From Halonotius aquaticus (GTDB lineage Archaea; Halobacteriota; Halobacteria; Halobacteriales; Haloferacaceae): a DNA stretch of 64,000 nt. The position numbers were made by a program, and so were the translations under genes. The stretch covers positions 151,875 to 215,874 of the forward strand of contig NZ_QKNY01000003.1 of NCBI RefSeq assembly GCF_003605575.1, given 5' to 3'. Of this stretch, positions 34,147 through 41,691 are shown piece after piece. The notes beneath the pieces are model-generated. The model was not told the origin of the DNA. It ran no database searches and saw only the letters and a list, made by a program, of their open reading frames with translations. Each line of letters begins with the position of its first letter. Position 1 is the first letter of the stretch.

Positions 34147-35226
34147 ATGTCAACAGAGACACCTGCAGCCGACCACCGGCGACTCGTGATCGCCGGCAGC
34201 GGAATCGCCGGCCTGTCAGCGGCGATCTACGCCGCACGATCGAACAACGAGCCGCTCGTCTTGGAGGGCGACGAACCCGGCGGCCAGCTCACGCTGACAA
34301 CCGACGTCGAGAACTATCCGGGCTTCCCTGAGGGCATCTCCGGACCGGATCTCATCAACGAGATGAAAACCCAAGCAGAAAAGTTCGGTACGGAGATCGA
34401 AAACGGCGTCCTCGAAGATGTCACTGTCGACGGCGAGGGAGCCGACCGCCAGTTCCGGATCACGCTTAGCGACGACACGGTCTATACGGCCGACGCCGTG
34501 ATCGCCGCCTCCGGAGCGAGCGCGCGAACGCTCGGGATTCCGGGCGAAGACGAGTTGATGGGGTGGGGACTGTCGACGTGTGCGACCTGTGACGGCGCGT
34601 TCTTCCGCGATGAGGAGATCATCGTCGTCGGCGGTGGCGACGCCGCCATGGAGGAAGCCCACTTCCTCACGAAGTTCGCCTCAACGGTCTACATCGTCCA
34701 TCGACGCGAGGAGTTCCGCGCGGAGGACGTGTGGATCGACCGCGTGATGGAGAAGGTCGACGCCGGCGAAATCGAGATCATGCGCAACACCGAGGTGACC
34801 GAACTCCACGGCAGCCAAGAGGACGGCATCGACCACGTGACGATGGTCTCGAATCCCGAGGGGCACCCGACCGAGAAACTCGACGACCCAGAGACCGAGG
34901 AATTCGAGTTCGACGCCGGCGCGGTGTTTTATGCCATTGGTCACACCCCAAACACCGACTATCTGGACGGCATCGGCGTCGACACCGACGACGATGGCTA
35001 CCTCATTACCGAGGGTGGTCGCGGCGGCGGCCAAACCAACACTGGCGTCGACGGGCTGTTTGGTGCGGGCGATGTCGTCGACTTCCACTACCAGCAGGCT
35101 GCCACGGCCGCGGGGATGGGCGTGCAGGCCGCCCTCGATGCCGACGACTACCTCGACGAGTTGGATCGCAAACAGGCCGCCGCAGCGACCGATGCCAGCG
35201 CGGCCGCCGCTGAATCGGACGACTAA
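34147..35226 (+). CDS. trxB: Thioredoxin reductase
   Basis: 359 aa. FAD motif GSGIAGLSAAIYAARS, ENYPGFPEGISG, redox-active pair C145-x-x-C148 in STCATCDGAFF, NADPH site VVGGGDAAMEEAHFLTKFA and HRREEFRA, and C-terminal FAD contact GLFGAGDVVDFHYQQAATAAGMG. Complete, unlike the TrxB-like protein at 7267. It carries acidic insertions and an Ala/Asp-rich tail of ~25 residues. It reduces thioredoxins with NADPH (or another donor) in the cytoplasm. Confidence 0.95.
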   Translation: MSTETPAADHRRLVIAGSGIAGLSAAIYAARSNNEPLVLEGDEPGGQLTLTTDVENYPGFPEGISGPDLINEMKTQAEKFGTEIENGVLEDVTVDGEGADRQFRITLSDDTVYTADAVIAASGASARTLGIPGEDELMGWGLSTCATCDGAFFRDEEIIVVGGGDAAMEEAHFLTKFASTVYIVHRREEFRAEDVWIDRVMEKVDAGEIEIMRNTEVTELHGSQEDGIDHVTMVSNPEGHPTEKLDDPETEEFEFDAGAVFYAIGHTPNTDYLDGIGVDTDDDGYLITEGGRGGGQTNTGVDGLFGAGDVVDFHYQQAATAAGMGVQAALDADDYLDELDRKQAAAATDASAAAAESDD

Positions 35227-35238
35227 GCGAGCAAGCGG

Positions 35239-36060
35239 CTATTCTGCGTCGGCGTTAGTTTCAGTGTTCGACGTGTAGTCAGCGACGATCTCGTCTAAGG
35301 CGTCGTGGTGCTGCGTGGAGTGTGGCGCGGTCAGCGGCGAGACACTGATCTCGCCGTCGGCGACCGCCCGGCGGTCGGTGCCGACCGGGTCGTCGACGCT
35401 GTCGCCACGCATGACATCCCAGATGCCATCCTTGAGTTCGATCTCGCGGCCCCCGTTCTGTTCAGCACCCATCTCATACCGCATCGAGGGACGGGTGACC
35501 CGCATCGGGATCGAGCCGGTGACGCCAGCGTTGTCGCGGAAGGGAACGTTCACGTTGAGGTAGTCGGCAACGTCGAAAACGTCGCTCGTCGTGGCTTGGT
35601 CGACGAGATAGGTCGTCGCATCGCGTGCGGTGGTGAAATCATCCGGCTCCGTCGCCAGCGACGCCCAGTCGTCGCCACCTTCGATATACATCGACACAGA
35701 GATCGCGGGGACGCCGAAGAACGCCGCTTCGACGGCCGCACTAACGGTGCCAGAGCGTCCCAAGACGTAGGCCCCGAGGTTCCCACCTTTGTTGCAGCCC
35801 GAAACAACGAGATCAACGTCGGGACAGATCGAGCCGAGCCCGGCGATCACACAGTCGACCGGGGTGCCATGAATCGCATACCCGTACTCGTGGTCGGCGA
35901 ACTCGACTACCTCCGAGACCGTTCGACCGACCGCGCTCTGGTCGTCAGCCGGCGCGACGGCGACAACGTCGCCCACCGCAGAGAGTCCCTCGTAGAGCGC
36001 CCGGAACCCGACGCTGTCGATCCCGTCGTCGTTGGTCAACAGAATTCGCGGCGCGTCCAT
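35239..36060 (-). CDS. surE: 5'/3'-nucleotidase SurE, second copy
   Basis: 273 aa from ATG 36060 (MDAPRILLTNDDGIDSVGF). All SurE motifs present: TNDDGID, VVAPADDQSAVGRTVS, GTPVDCVIAGLGSI, LVVSGCNKGGNLGAYVLGRSGTVSAAVEAAFFGVPAISVSM. It differs from the first copy in the loop after GxPAIS and in its C-terminus (ELKDGIWDVMRGDSVDDPVGTD), so the two are old paralogues rather than a recent duplication. Convergent with trxB (12 bp apart). An upstream in-frame start adds 19 unlikely residues. Confidence 0.92.
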   Translation of the reverse strand: MDAPRILLTNDDGIDSVGFRALYEGLSAVGDVVAVAPADDQSAVGRTVSEVVEFADHEYGYAIHGTPVDCVIAGLGSICPDVDLVVSGCNKGGNLGAYVLGRSGTVSAAVEAAFFGVPAISVSMYIEGGDDWASLATEPDDFTTARDATTYLVDQATTSDVFDVADYLNVNVPFRDNAGVTGSIPMRVTRPSMRYEMGAEQNGGREIELKDGIWDVMRGDSVDDPVGTDRRAVADGEISVSPLTAPHSTQHHDALDEIVADYTSNTETNADAE

Positions 36061-36172
36061 ACATCCCGTCACAGCGGCAGCACGAAAAACACTCGGGCGG
36101 GGCGAGAGCCACGACACACGCGGTCACAACGACAACCACAACACACACAACGTGGGCGGCCAACGATGAGAC

Positions 36173-36541
36173 ATGGGACTCGGAAGCACCGCCAAGAAGA
36201 TCCAAACGGTGGCTGACACCGCCGAGAAGATGTATCGCCGACTCAACGCCCTCCGCAAGGAGGTCGAATCAACCAAACGGACAGTCGAGGACACCGGCGG
36301 CCGAGTCCAGTCGCTCGAAGCCGAGATCGCCGAACAGCGCGTGATTCTGGAAGCTATCGGCGAGGAACTCGACGTCGATATCGAAGGCGCTGTCGACGAG
36401 GCCGATCTCGATGGCGACAGCGAGGCGACGACAGACGATAGCGAAGAGATTCCGGTCGAAGAGTCTGATGACGACGATGACCCGGTTGACTCGATTGCTG
36501 CCGACGGCGACGGCAGCGACGACGCCGAGACGAGCCAATAA
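36173..36541 (+). CDS. DUF5798-like coiled-coil protein
   Basis: 122 aa. MGLGSTAKKIQTVADTAEKMYRRLNALRKEVESTKRTVEDTGGRVQSLEAEIAEQRVILEAIGEE, i.e. a continuous amphipathic/coiled-coil helix over residues 5-68, then a highly acidic disordered tail. The N-terminal GLGxTAKK block matches my memory of DUF5798, widespread in haloarchaea. Function unknown. Confidence 0.82.
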   Translation: MGLGSTAKKIQTVADTAEKMYRRLNALRKEVESTKRTVEDTGGRVQSLEAEIAEQRVILEAIGEELDVDIEGAVDEADLDGDSEATTDDSEEIPVEESDDDDDPVDSIAADGDGSDDAETSQ

Positions 36542-36577
36542 GCGACGGCTGACTTGTCCAGATTCGACGCTGCCGAA

Positions 36578-37003
36578 TTACTCAGCCAGCAACCGTTGGT
36601 GTTCGACTTTCATACATCGATCTTGAACCGTTGTGAGCCCAGCAGCCTCGGCGTCGGCAAGGGCTTCGTCGTTGGTGATGCCGAGTTGGAGCCAGATGGC
36701 CTCGATATCGCCCGCAGCGTCATGACGGGCAAGCGTCTCCTCTACGATACCGGCGACCTCTTCGCTCGGCCGGAACACGTTGACGAGATCGACCGCCGCG
36801 TCGACGTCGCTGAGTGAATCGACAGCCGGTTGACCGAGGACGGTGTCGGCATAGGGATTGACCGGATGGATCTCATAGCCCTGGCGCTGGAGATAGGCGG
36901 GGATCTCGTGGGCGGCCTTCCCGGTGGTCGTCGAACAGCCGACGACAGCAACTGAATCGAGGTGGAGCACGTCGCTGAGCGCGTCATCGTCAGTGACTGG
37001 CAT
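36578..37003 (-). CDS. CoA-binding (YccU-like) protein
   Basis: 141 aa. Rossmann-type CoA_binding domain: VAVVGCSTTTGKAAHEIPAYLQRQGYEIHPVNPYADTVLGQPAV, LVNVFRPSEEVAGIVEETL, IEAIWLQLGITNDEALADAEAAGLTTVQDRCMKVEHQRLL. The end motif DRCMKxEH is diagnostic of the YccU group. It is thought to bind CoA or a related nucleotide; the physiological role is unknown. Full length. Confidence 0.92.
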   Translation of the reverse strand: MPVTDDDALSDVLHLDSVAVVGCSTTTGKAAHEIPAYLQRQGYEIHPVNPYADTVLGQPAVDSLSDVDAAVDLVNVFRPSEEVAGIVEETLARHDAAGDIEAIWLQLGITNDEALADAEAAGLTTVQDRCMKVEHQRLLAE

Positions 37004-37059
37004 ACAGGAACTACGACGTCCCGCGACAAAGAGTCACCGGCGGTGGCGTCGACAGCAAC

Positions 37060-37908
37060 TCAGCCAACGACGACCATCGCTCGCCCGACCACGAACGCCG
37101 CGGTCGCAAGGAACATACCACGTTTGAGCCACCGCTGGCTCACGGTCGGATCGCGGAACGAGTAGAGTGCGGCCCACAGCATGACTGCATCAGCAGGGGC
37201 GACCACAAGTAGATAGCTCAATCCGAAGGTGTCGTCAAGATACGGGAGCACGCTCGCGGCGACAGCAACCACGAGCACGGCGACGCCGGCCCACAGCGCG
37301 GGGGTTCGGCCGACAACAATCGGAAACGTTCGCAGCCCCTCCTGTCGGTCGCCAGCGATGTCCTCCACGTCCTTGACAATCTCTCGGGTGAGCGTGGCGA
37401 CTGCGGCCAGCAGGAACAACACGCCCGCGCCAAGGGGGTCGCCGAGAGCCGCGCCACCGAAGAGAAACGCACTGCCGGTAAGATAGGCAACAAGCGCGTT
37501 GCCGACGAGTGGGCGGCCTTTGAACCACTCAGTGTAGGCGACGAGCGCGAGGAGATTGACGACAGCGATCCCGATGGCGACCAGCGGGAGCGTCAGCGCG
37601 GCGACGGTGGCGACCGCGAACAACCCGATACTGACCGCGAGCGCACCGCGGGCGGTGATCGCACCACGTGGGATCGGCCGGTCGGGTTGGTTGACGGCGT
37701 CGATATCGCGGTCGAAGTAGTCGTTGATCGCGTTGCCGCCGCCGGTCGCGGCGACGGTGGCGATGACTGCTGCGGTGATGGCAGCCGGCGCTGCAGCGAC
37801 GCCGCCGCTGACGAACGCGCCGGTAAAGGTGAGCACGCCGGCGGCGACCGCATTGCCGGGGCGGGTGAGTTCGACCGCCGCTCGGAGCGGAGGCGACAAC
37901 GACGCCAT
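37060..37908 (-). CDS. UbiA-family prenyltransferase (digeranylgeranylglyceryl phosphate synthase)
   Basis: 282 aa, eight to nine helices. The two aspartate-rich motifs are NAINDYFDRDIDAVNQPDRPIP and KDVEDIAGDRQEGLRTFPIVVG, which bind Mg2+ and prenyl diphosphate. The starting ELTRPGNAVAAG and the acceptor-region spacing fit (S)-2,3-di-O-geranylgeranylglyceryl phosphate synthase, which adds the second C20 chain to archaeal ether lipid precursors. Menaquinone-type UbiA members would be an alternative but the motif pair matches the lipid enzyme better. Confidence 0.88.
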   Translation of the reverse strand: MASLSPPLRAAVELTRPGNAVAAGVLTFTGAFVSGGVAAAPAAITAAVIATVAATGGGNAINDYFDRDIDAVNQPDRPIPRGAITARGALAVSIGLFAVATVAALTLPLVAIGIAVVNLLALVAYTEWFKGRPLVGNALVAYLTGSAFLFGGAALGDPLGAGVLFLLAAVATLTREIVKDVEDIAGDRQEGLRTFPIVVGRTPALWAGVAVLVVAVAASVLPYLDDTFGLSYLLVVAPADAVMLWAALYSFRDPTVSQRWLKRGMFLATAAFVVGRAMVVVG

Positions 37909-38026
37909 ACGCTCCGGTGGTCGGTGATGGTGAATAAATGAGGTGGTTCCGGGAGCCGTGTGATCGACTGGCCCACGATAGCGAGACCGACGCCCTTATT
38001 ATTCGAGCATCGGAAGAACGCAGTGC

Positions 38027-38101
38027 GGGCGCTTAGCTCAGCTTGGACAGAGTGCTTGGCTTCGGACCAAGTTGTCGCGGGTTCAAATCCTGCAGCGCCC
38101 A
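38027..38101 (+). tRNA. tRNA-Arg (UCG)
   Basis: 75 nt: acceptor GGGCGCT/AGCGCCC, D-arm GCTC/GAGT, anticodon stem CTTGG/CCAAG with loop CTTCGGA and anticodon TCG at 38062-38064, five-base variable region, T-arm GCGGG/CCTGC around TTCAAAT, discriminator A, no encoded CCA. CCTTATTATT about 25-30 bp upstream resembles its TATA box. It marks the point where the sequence changes from dense core DNA to AT-richer accessory DNA. Confidence 0.97.
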
Positions 38102-38371
38102 TTCGTTTTCGGAATGAACCAAATCTATGATGTGCTCGGTTTTATTTCACTATGTTTTAGATTCGCCATATATCGTTCCTGACCAGGTGAGCAGAGAGTA
38201 CGATACCGACCGATTGATTTGCTGAATACAGCCTCTGTATCGGTCACCCGGGATTTGTCAACTACCAGATTAAATGATCCGCCAGTGCTGGATACACGGT
38301 GCTTATCTGGCAATTACCCTTGATGGCTTTGCTTCCAATAATAACCACCATGTGAAAGGCCAGTCTTTCCG
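38102..38371. other. AT-rich non-coding stretch after tRNA-Arg
   Basis: No credible gene. The sequence directly after the tRNA is AT-rich and all frames have scattered stops; a 62-codon minus-strand frame at 38125-38313 has no recognisable features. No integrase gene and no copy of the tRNA 3' end was found here, though this is where an integration site would be expected. Confidence 0.4.
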
Positions 38372-38566
38372 CTATTCTTTTCGCACTGTTTCGACTGATT
38401 CTTTAATCATATCACTGGTGACCTCGACAGTGTCACTATCAGTGTCTGGCCCTGAGAGCCTGTAATCGTACACGTGATACGAGCCATACACGTTTGATAC
38501 TTCAAGAGTGGTGCCAACCGGATGCGACCCCACAGATTCAGTGAGTGTGACACGCCGTGTTACCAT
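38372..38566 (-). CDS. Small protein of unknown function
   Basis: 64 aa from ATG 38566: MVTRRVTLTESVGSHPVGTTLEVSNVYGSYHVYDYRLSGP, then TDSDTVEVTSDMIKESVETVRKE. The first half is beta-rich with a GSHPxGTxLEV pattern like a small OB/SH3-type barrel; the end is a helix. The frame is open for another 21 residues upstream, but those are basic and run through the promoter-like repeats. Two copies of ACTTATGCAA lie just upstream (38590-38629). Confidence 0.5.
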   Translation of the reverse strand: MVTRRVTLTESVGSHPVGTTLEVSNVYGSYHVYDYRLSGPDTDSDTVEVTSDMIKESVETVRKE

Positions 38567-38589
38567 GGTCAAAAGATCGACTTTGCGCA

Positions 38590-38629
38590 ACTTATGCAAA
38601 TTGCATGGTGGATACCGATACTTATGCAA
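38590..38629. repeat. Pair of direct repeats ACTTATGCAA upstream of the 38372-38566 gene
   Basis: ACTTATGCAA occurs at 38590-38599 and again at 38620-38629, exactly 30 bp start to start, about three helical turns. The first copy continues as ACTTATGCAAATTGCAT, a partial inverted repeat. They sit where the TATA region of the minus-strand gene starting at 38566 is expected, so they are candidate operator half-sites. Confidence 0.45.
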
Positions 38630-38805
38630 GAGAGGTAGCCAGTGAAATTTGAGGTTCGTTTTTACTGGATTTTGCTACCACGAATGCAACCGCTTTACCT
38701 GTAGGCTGTCACGAAGAACCGGCTAGATGGATACTCTCAATCACCCTATGCACCCCCTCAGACAGCCATATATAATCGTCTTGGTCAGACAAGCAGATAG
38801 ATCAT

Positions 38806-39021
38806 ATGTCCTGTCTGAGTAATGACCCCATGGATGGTGTTCTAAACGAGGCATCAAACACAGTCCACAAACAAGAGGTAGGCAAACAAACACTCGAAAG
38901 TCCCTGTGGAGCAACGAATAACCTCTCAAAAGACCAACTCAGTCAGGCCACCATTGATCAACTTGTCTCAACAACGACGACAAAATGTGGCCGATGTTTT
39001 GAGGATAGTGGTGGGTATTAG
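38806..39021 (+). CDS. Small haloarchaeal CxxC protein
   Basis: 71 aa: MSCLSNDPMDGVLNEASNTVHKQEVGKQTLESPCGATNNLSKDQLSQATIDQLVSTTTTKCGRCFEDSGGY. Two distal cysteine groups (C3 and C34; C61 and C64 in KCGRC) could form a zinc site. I recall near-identical short proteins in many haloarchaea, suggesting strong conservation, but not their function. CCATATATAATCG at about 38765-38777 is a good TATA box 30-40 nt upstream. The stop codon overlaps a broken HTH gene. Confidence 0.7.
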   Translation: MSCLSNDPMDGVLNEASNTVHKQEVGKQTLESPCGATNNLSKDQLSQATIDQLVSTTTTKCGRCFEDSGGY

Positions 39022-39152
39022 CTGACGAACTCGATGCATCACGTCCGACGATCTCCCGCCGGCTTAATCCGTTTGAATCAACGGGGCTGATCGAGAGTAC
39101 TGTTGCACTATCTGCGACGGCCACCATCGGAAACGATTTCACGCCGTCGTAG
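39015..39152 (+). pseudogene. Remnant of a winged-helix transcriptional regulator
   Basis: In one plus-strand frame the DNA reads VLADELDASRPTISRRLNPFESTGLIE, an unmistakable recognition-helix and wing region of an ArsR/IclR-like regulator. There is no start codon or N-terminal part (it overlaps the end of the previous gene), and after the GLIES residues the frame enters a short inverted-repeat element and stops at 39150-39152. So the domain is truncated at both ends. Confidence 0.6.
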
Positions 39153-39162
39153 ATAGTGCAAC
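39102..39162. repeat. 61-bp near-perfect inverted repeat inside the regulator remnant
   Basis: GTTGCACTATCTGCGACGG at 39102-39120 is repeated in inverted orientation at 39144-39162 (18 of 19 positions match) with a 23-bp spacer. The element begins exactly where the winged-helix homology ends. It may be a miniature transposon, IS scar or strong hairpin. No flanking target duplication is evident. Confidence 0.55.
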
Positions 39163-39443
39163 TCCCACGTTCAACAGCGGTGGAATTGAGATTTCGGCTG
39201 TAAGCTAACTGTACGTCCTCATCGTTTGTAGCCGACAGGGGTTCACGTACAACCTGTGACGATAGGCAGAGCCAGACAATGTAGATATGAGGTTACCACT
39301 GCTGGAATCAATCACTTTCGACTTCGAAACTATCGTCAGCAACCCTGATCGTGGCGTTATCGATTTGCGGCTGATGGTTGCACCTGGAGTGGAGATAAAA
39401 ACGTTTCAGAGAGTATTTATCATTTCTAACGTAACAAGTCTGT
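39163..39443. other. Non-coding, AT-rich stretch upstream of the EVE-like gene
   Basis: No credible gene. A 78-codon frame (39287-39523) overlaps the next gene in another frame and has no recognisable features. GGAGATAAAAACG at about 39391 and AGTATTTATCATT at about 39412 are promoter-like for the gene starting at 39444. Confidence 0.4.
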
Positions 39444-39923
39444 GTGAGTTCCAATATCTTTCTGGCACGATCCACACCCACGGATTTCGATGCGACGGTT
39501 CGCTCAGCAGTCGAGACCGATGAATACCCAGAGCTGCCTGAACAGATTGCTGAACTGGAGTCAGTACGTTTCTTCGGGGCCCCGGAAAGTAGGGCCGATA
39601 CCTTCGAAAAAATGACCGCGGGTGATCTGGTTGCATTCCATCAGGATGGCGAATACGTCGGCGTTGGCCGGATCAAAACCACCTTCGAGGACGACAACGA
39701 GTGGGCTACGACGACAGTGTGGGATGATACATCCACGCCACTAATCTACACAGTAGCGGATTTCATTCCGGTCGCCGTTCCCACAACAGCAGTCCATCGG
39801 ATCTTCGGCTATGCGGACGGCTATTCGCCACCAGCATTGATGCGTGTGGCTGCAAACCGTGTTACCAACCGATCGGAAGCAATCAAACAGGCCCTCAAAC
39901 AATATACTGCCAAATATAGCTAA
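39444..39923 (+). CDS. EVE/PUA-like domain protein
   Basis: 159 aa from GTG 39444. Beginning NIFLARSTPTDFDATVRSAVE, it has the pattern of an EVE/PUA-like barrel: ESVRFFGAPESRADTFEKMTAGDLVAFHQDGEYVGVGRIKTTFEDD, then TTTVWDDTSTPLIYTVADFIPVAVP. Related domains read modified bases (5-methylcytosine and others) and are often fused to McrB or Mrr-type nucleases; here it stands alone. The C-terminal helix (TNRSEAIKQALKQY) may mediate contacts. Domain assignment rests on motif resemblance. Confidence 0.6.
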   Translation: MSSNIFLARSTPTDFDATVRSAVETDEYPELPEQIAELESVRFFGAPESRADTFEKMTAGDLVAFHQDGEYVGVGRIKTTFEDDNEWATTTVWDDTSTPLIYTVADFIPVAVPTTAVHRIFGYADGYSPPALMRVAANRVTNRSEAIKQALKQYTAKYS

Positions 39924-39977
39924 CCAACTATTTGCCCCTGTTTGACCTCATTGTTAGGTAGCTTAGGCAGGGATTGA

Positions 39978-40856
39978 TCACTTACCCCACGCCTCACATA
40001 TTGTAGGAACGGATTCAACAAGTGTTTGGAGGTGATCTCCATTCTCGGTTACTCTTAGCGCTCCATTCGTTTCTTCGGCAAACTGCTGGGCATTCTCGAT
40101 TGGGACGTTTGTATCATTGTCGCCATGCCAGATGACTATCGGGACATCGAGTGCGCTGAACTCAATTTCCCACTCTGTTGCTGTATTCCGGAATTCAGTG
40201 ACCACACCCTGTCGTGAGTTCGCAACTGCTTCGAGGAAATCCGCCTTGACGACTGCCGCCACCTGCTCATCAATTGGGGTGTCAGGATCGGCACCTCGAT
40301 ACTGCGATACGACAAACGAGGGATCACGTCGGTTTGCCATCCAAGCCTGTCCTCGAAAGAGGCCACGAAGCACTGTCGGAGTGTGTGTAGCAAGCATTCC
40401 GAGAGCCCGCTGCATCGCAGGCGTAGCGTCACTGGCTGCTGGTGGGGTTGCTCCGGAGACGATGTCGACCCTTGCAACTCGATCATCATCGGTAGCCGCG
40501 GTGGCAATCGCATGTTGACTGCCCCCTGAGAAGGCAAGCAGGGCCGTTGTCTCAATCTCAGCATCGTCAAGGACAGTCGTAACATACCTCCCCGCGTCGG
40601 TGATCGATCGCGTTGGACACGGATCTGACTGGCCAAACCCCGGTCGATCAAATGTGAGCAGTCGGACACCGGCTGTTGCCGCAATGTCGTCAAACAGTGC
40701 CCCTAACAATCGAGAGCCAGGCGTACCGTGGAACAACACAATCGGGTTCCCCTCCGGATCGCCGTACTCGCCATAGGCGATGGTATCGCCATTCTCGAGT
40801 GTGATCGTCGACGGGTCAACAACGGCTGGTTTGTTAGCGACTTCTTCTGGAACCAT
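39978..40856 (-). CDS. Alpha/beta hydrolase
   Basis: 292 aa. IVLFHGTPGSRLLGALFDD (oxyanion HG), LLTFDRPGFGQSDPCPTRSI, nucleophile elbow AFSGGSQHAIATA, acid VIWHGDNDTNVPIENAQQF and catalytic His in ENGDHLQTL. A cap region (about 150-215) separates strands 6 and 7. Substrate unknown; the fold covers esterases, haloperoxidase-like and lactone hydrolases. It lies 19 bp after a 46-codon membrane gene on the same strand, probably one transcript. Confidence 0.9.
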   Translation of the reverse strand: MVPEEVANKPAVVDPSTITLENGDTIAYGEYGDPEGNPIVLFHGTPGSRLLGALFDDIAATAGVRLLTFDRPGFGQSDPCPTRSITDAGRYVTTVLDDAEIETTALLAFSGGSQHAIATAATDDDRVARVDIVSGATPPAASDATPAMQRALGMLATHTPTVLRGLFRGQAWMANRRDPSFVVSQYRGADPDTPIDEQVAAVVKADFLEAVANSRQGVVTEFRNTATEWEIEFSALDVPIVIWHGDNDTNVPIENAQQFAEETNGALRVTENGDHLQTLVESVPTICEAWGK

Positions 40857-40875
40857 TGGCGGAGACGAACGCTAT

Positions 40876-41016
40876 CTAGCTGTCAGCAGCGGCAGTCTGG
40901 TCTTCGCCCGTTGAGAATTCTTCAAGCTCTGTAGCGTTACTTCGTCGTTTGAGACCGTACGCTACGGTGAGTACCACAGCAATGATACCGGCAATGTACT
41001 TCTTGTTGAGCGTCAT
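40876..41016 (-). CDS. 46-residue single-helix membrane protein
   Basis: MTLNKKYIAGIIAVVLTVAYGLKRRSNATELEEFSTGEDQTAAADS: a lysine-flanked hydrophobic helix at residues 8-21, then a basic stop-transfer KRR and an acidic tail. It ends 19 bp before the hydrolase gene in the same direction. A TATA-like GTATATAAAGG on the minus strand at about 41111-41121 is a plausible promoter. Function unknown. Confidence 0.6.
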   Translation of the reverse strand: MTLNKKYIAGIIAVVLTVAYGLKRRSNATELEEFSTGEDQTAAADS

Positions 41017-41691
41017 AGGCAGTTCAAATTTTGTTGTAAACCCTCTTGAAACGTTACTCCGTGTTTCTGGCCGTGCAACGCTGATCTGCTCTCAGTTACA
41101 CTGGTGGAGTCGCCTTTATATACCTCGCTGCGGGACGGTGTATAATGTTGCCCCCGACAGACACTGACTAAATCAAACCACCAACCTATTGCACTACTGC
41201 CACACATCAATATACCTGAACGGTCTCTATGAGGCGATGGGCTCGATTGCGGCTGCCGCCCATGCCAACGGCGAAACCATCGATGAGAACATTCGCCCGG
41301 AAGATAATCTCAACGTGCAACACGGGTTCGATATCTTTCGTAGATCGAATGTTCTGCTCGATTGTGGTCTGTGAGAGCCCACCACCGGGTTCTGCTTCTG
41401 AACGGTGTGACACCACCAGAGTCGACGTGGCTGGCAGCGGTTCTTGAACGGATGAGGCGGAATACAGCTCCGCCCAGGGTGAATTATGGCAACACGTCGA
41501 CTCTACAAGCCTGGTACCACAGGGTAGGTATAAAACGTGGAGAGTCTGTTTCTCACACAGAAATTGGCCTCATTGCAGCATGTAAATATGGGTGAAAACG
41601 TGACCGTCCTCTCACAAGATACCTCACTTGGTGAGAATATCAACGTCGATTCAAGAGGTGATTTATATTAAAACGGTAGCTGAGCTAGATT
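41017..41691. other. Long gene-poor region
   Basis: About 675 bp without a convincing gene. A plus-strand frame (41189-41374, containing GSIAAAAHANGETIDENIRPEDNLNVQHGF) has reasonable coding character and could be a gene fragment, but has no recognisable match. An inverted repeat lies at 41418-41504. GGTAGGTATAAAACG at about 41524 looks like a TATA box with no gene following it. Confidence 0.35.
41418..41504. repeat. 12-bp perfect inverted repeat with 63-bp spacer
   Basis: AGAGTCGACGTG at 41418-41429 and CACGTCGACTCT at 41493-41504 are perfect inverted copies, separated by 63 bp, in a gene-poor stretch. The outside flanks CACCACC and GGTACCAC extend partial complementarity. This may be the scar of a small mobile element or a long hairpin. 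Confidence 0.4.

Noticed and set aside
38125..38313. A 62-codon minus-strand frame after the tRNA
   Set aside because: No recognisable motif, no good promoter, poor codon composition.
39287..39523. A 78-codon plus-strand frame
   Set aside because: Overlaps the EVE-like gene in another frame and lacks motifs; the upstream part is AT-rich promoter-like sequence.
41189..41374. A 61-codon plus-strand frame with GSIAAAAHANGETIDEN
   Set aside because: Plausible coding character but no family match, no good start context and inside a fragmented region; reported only as part of the intergenic note.
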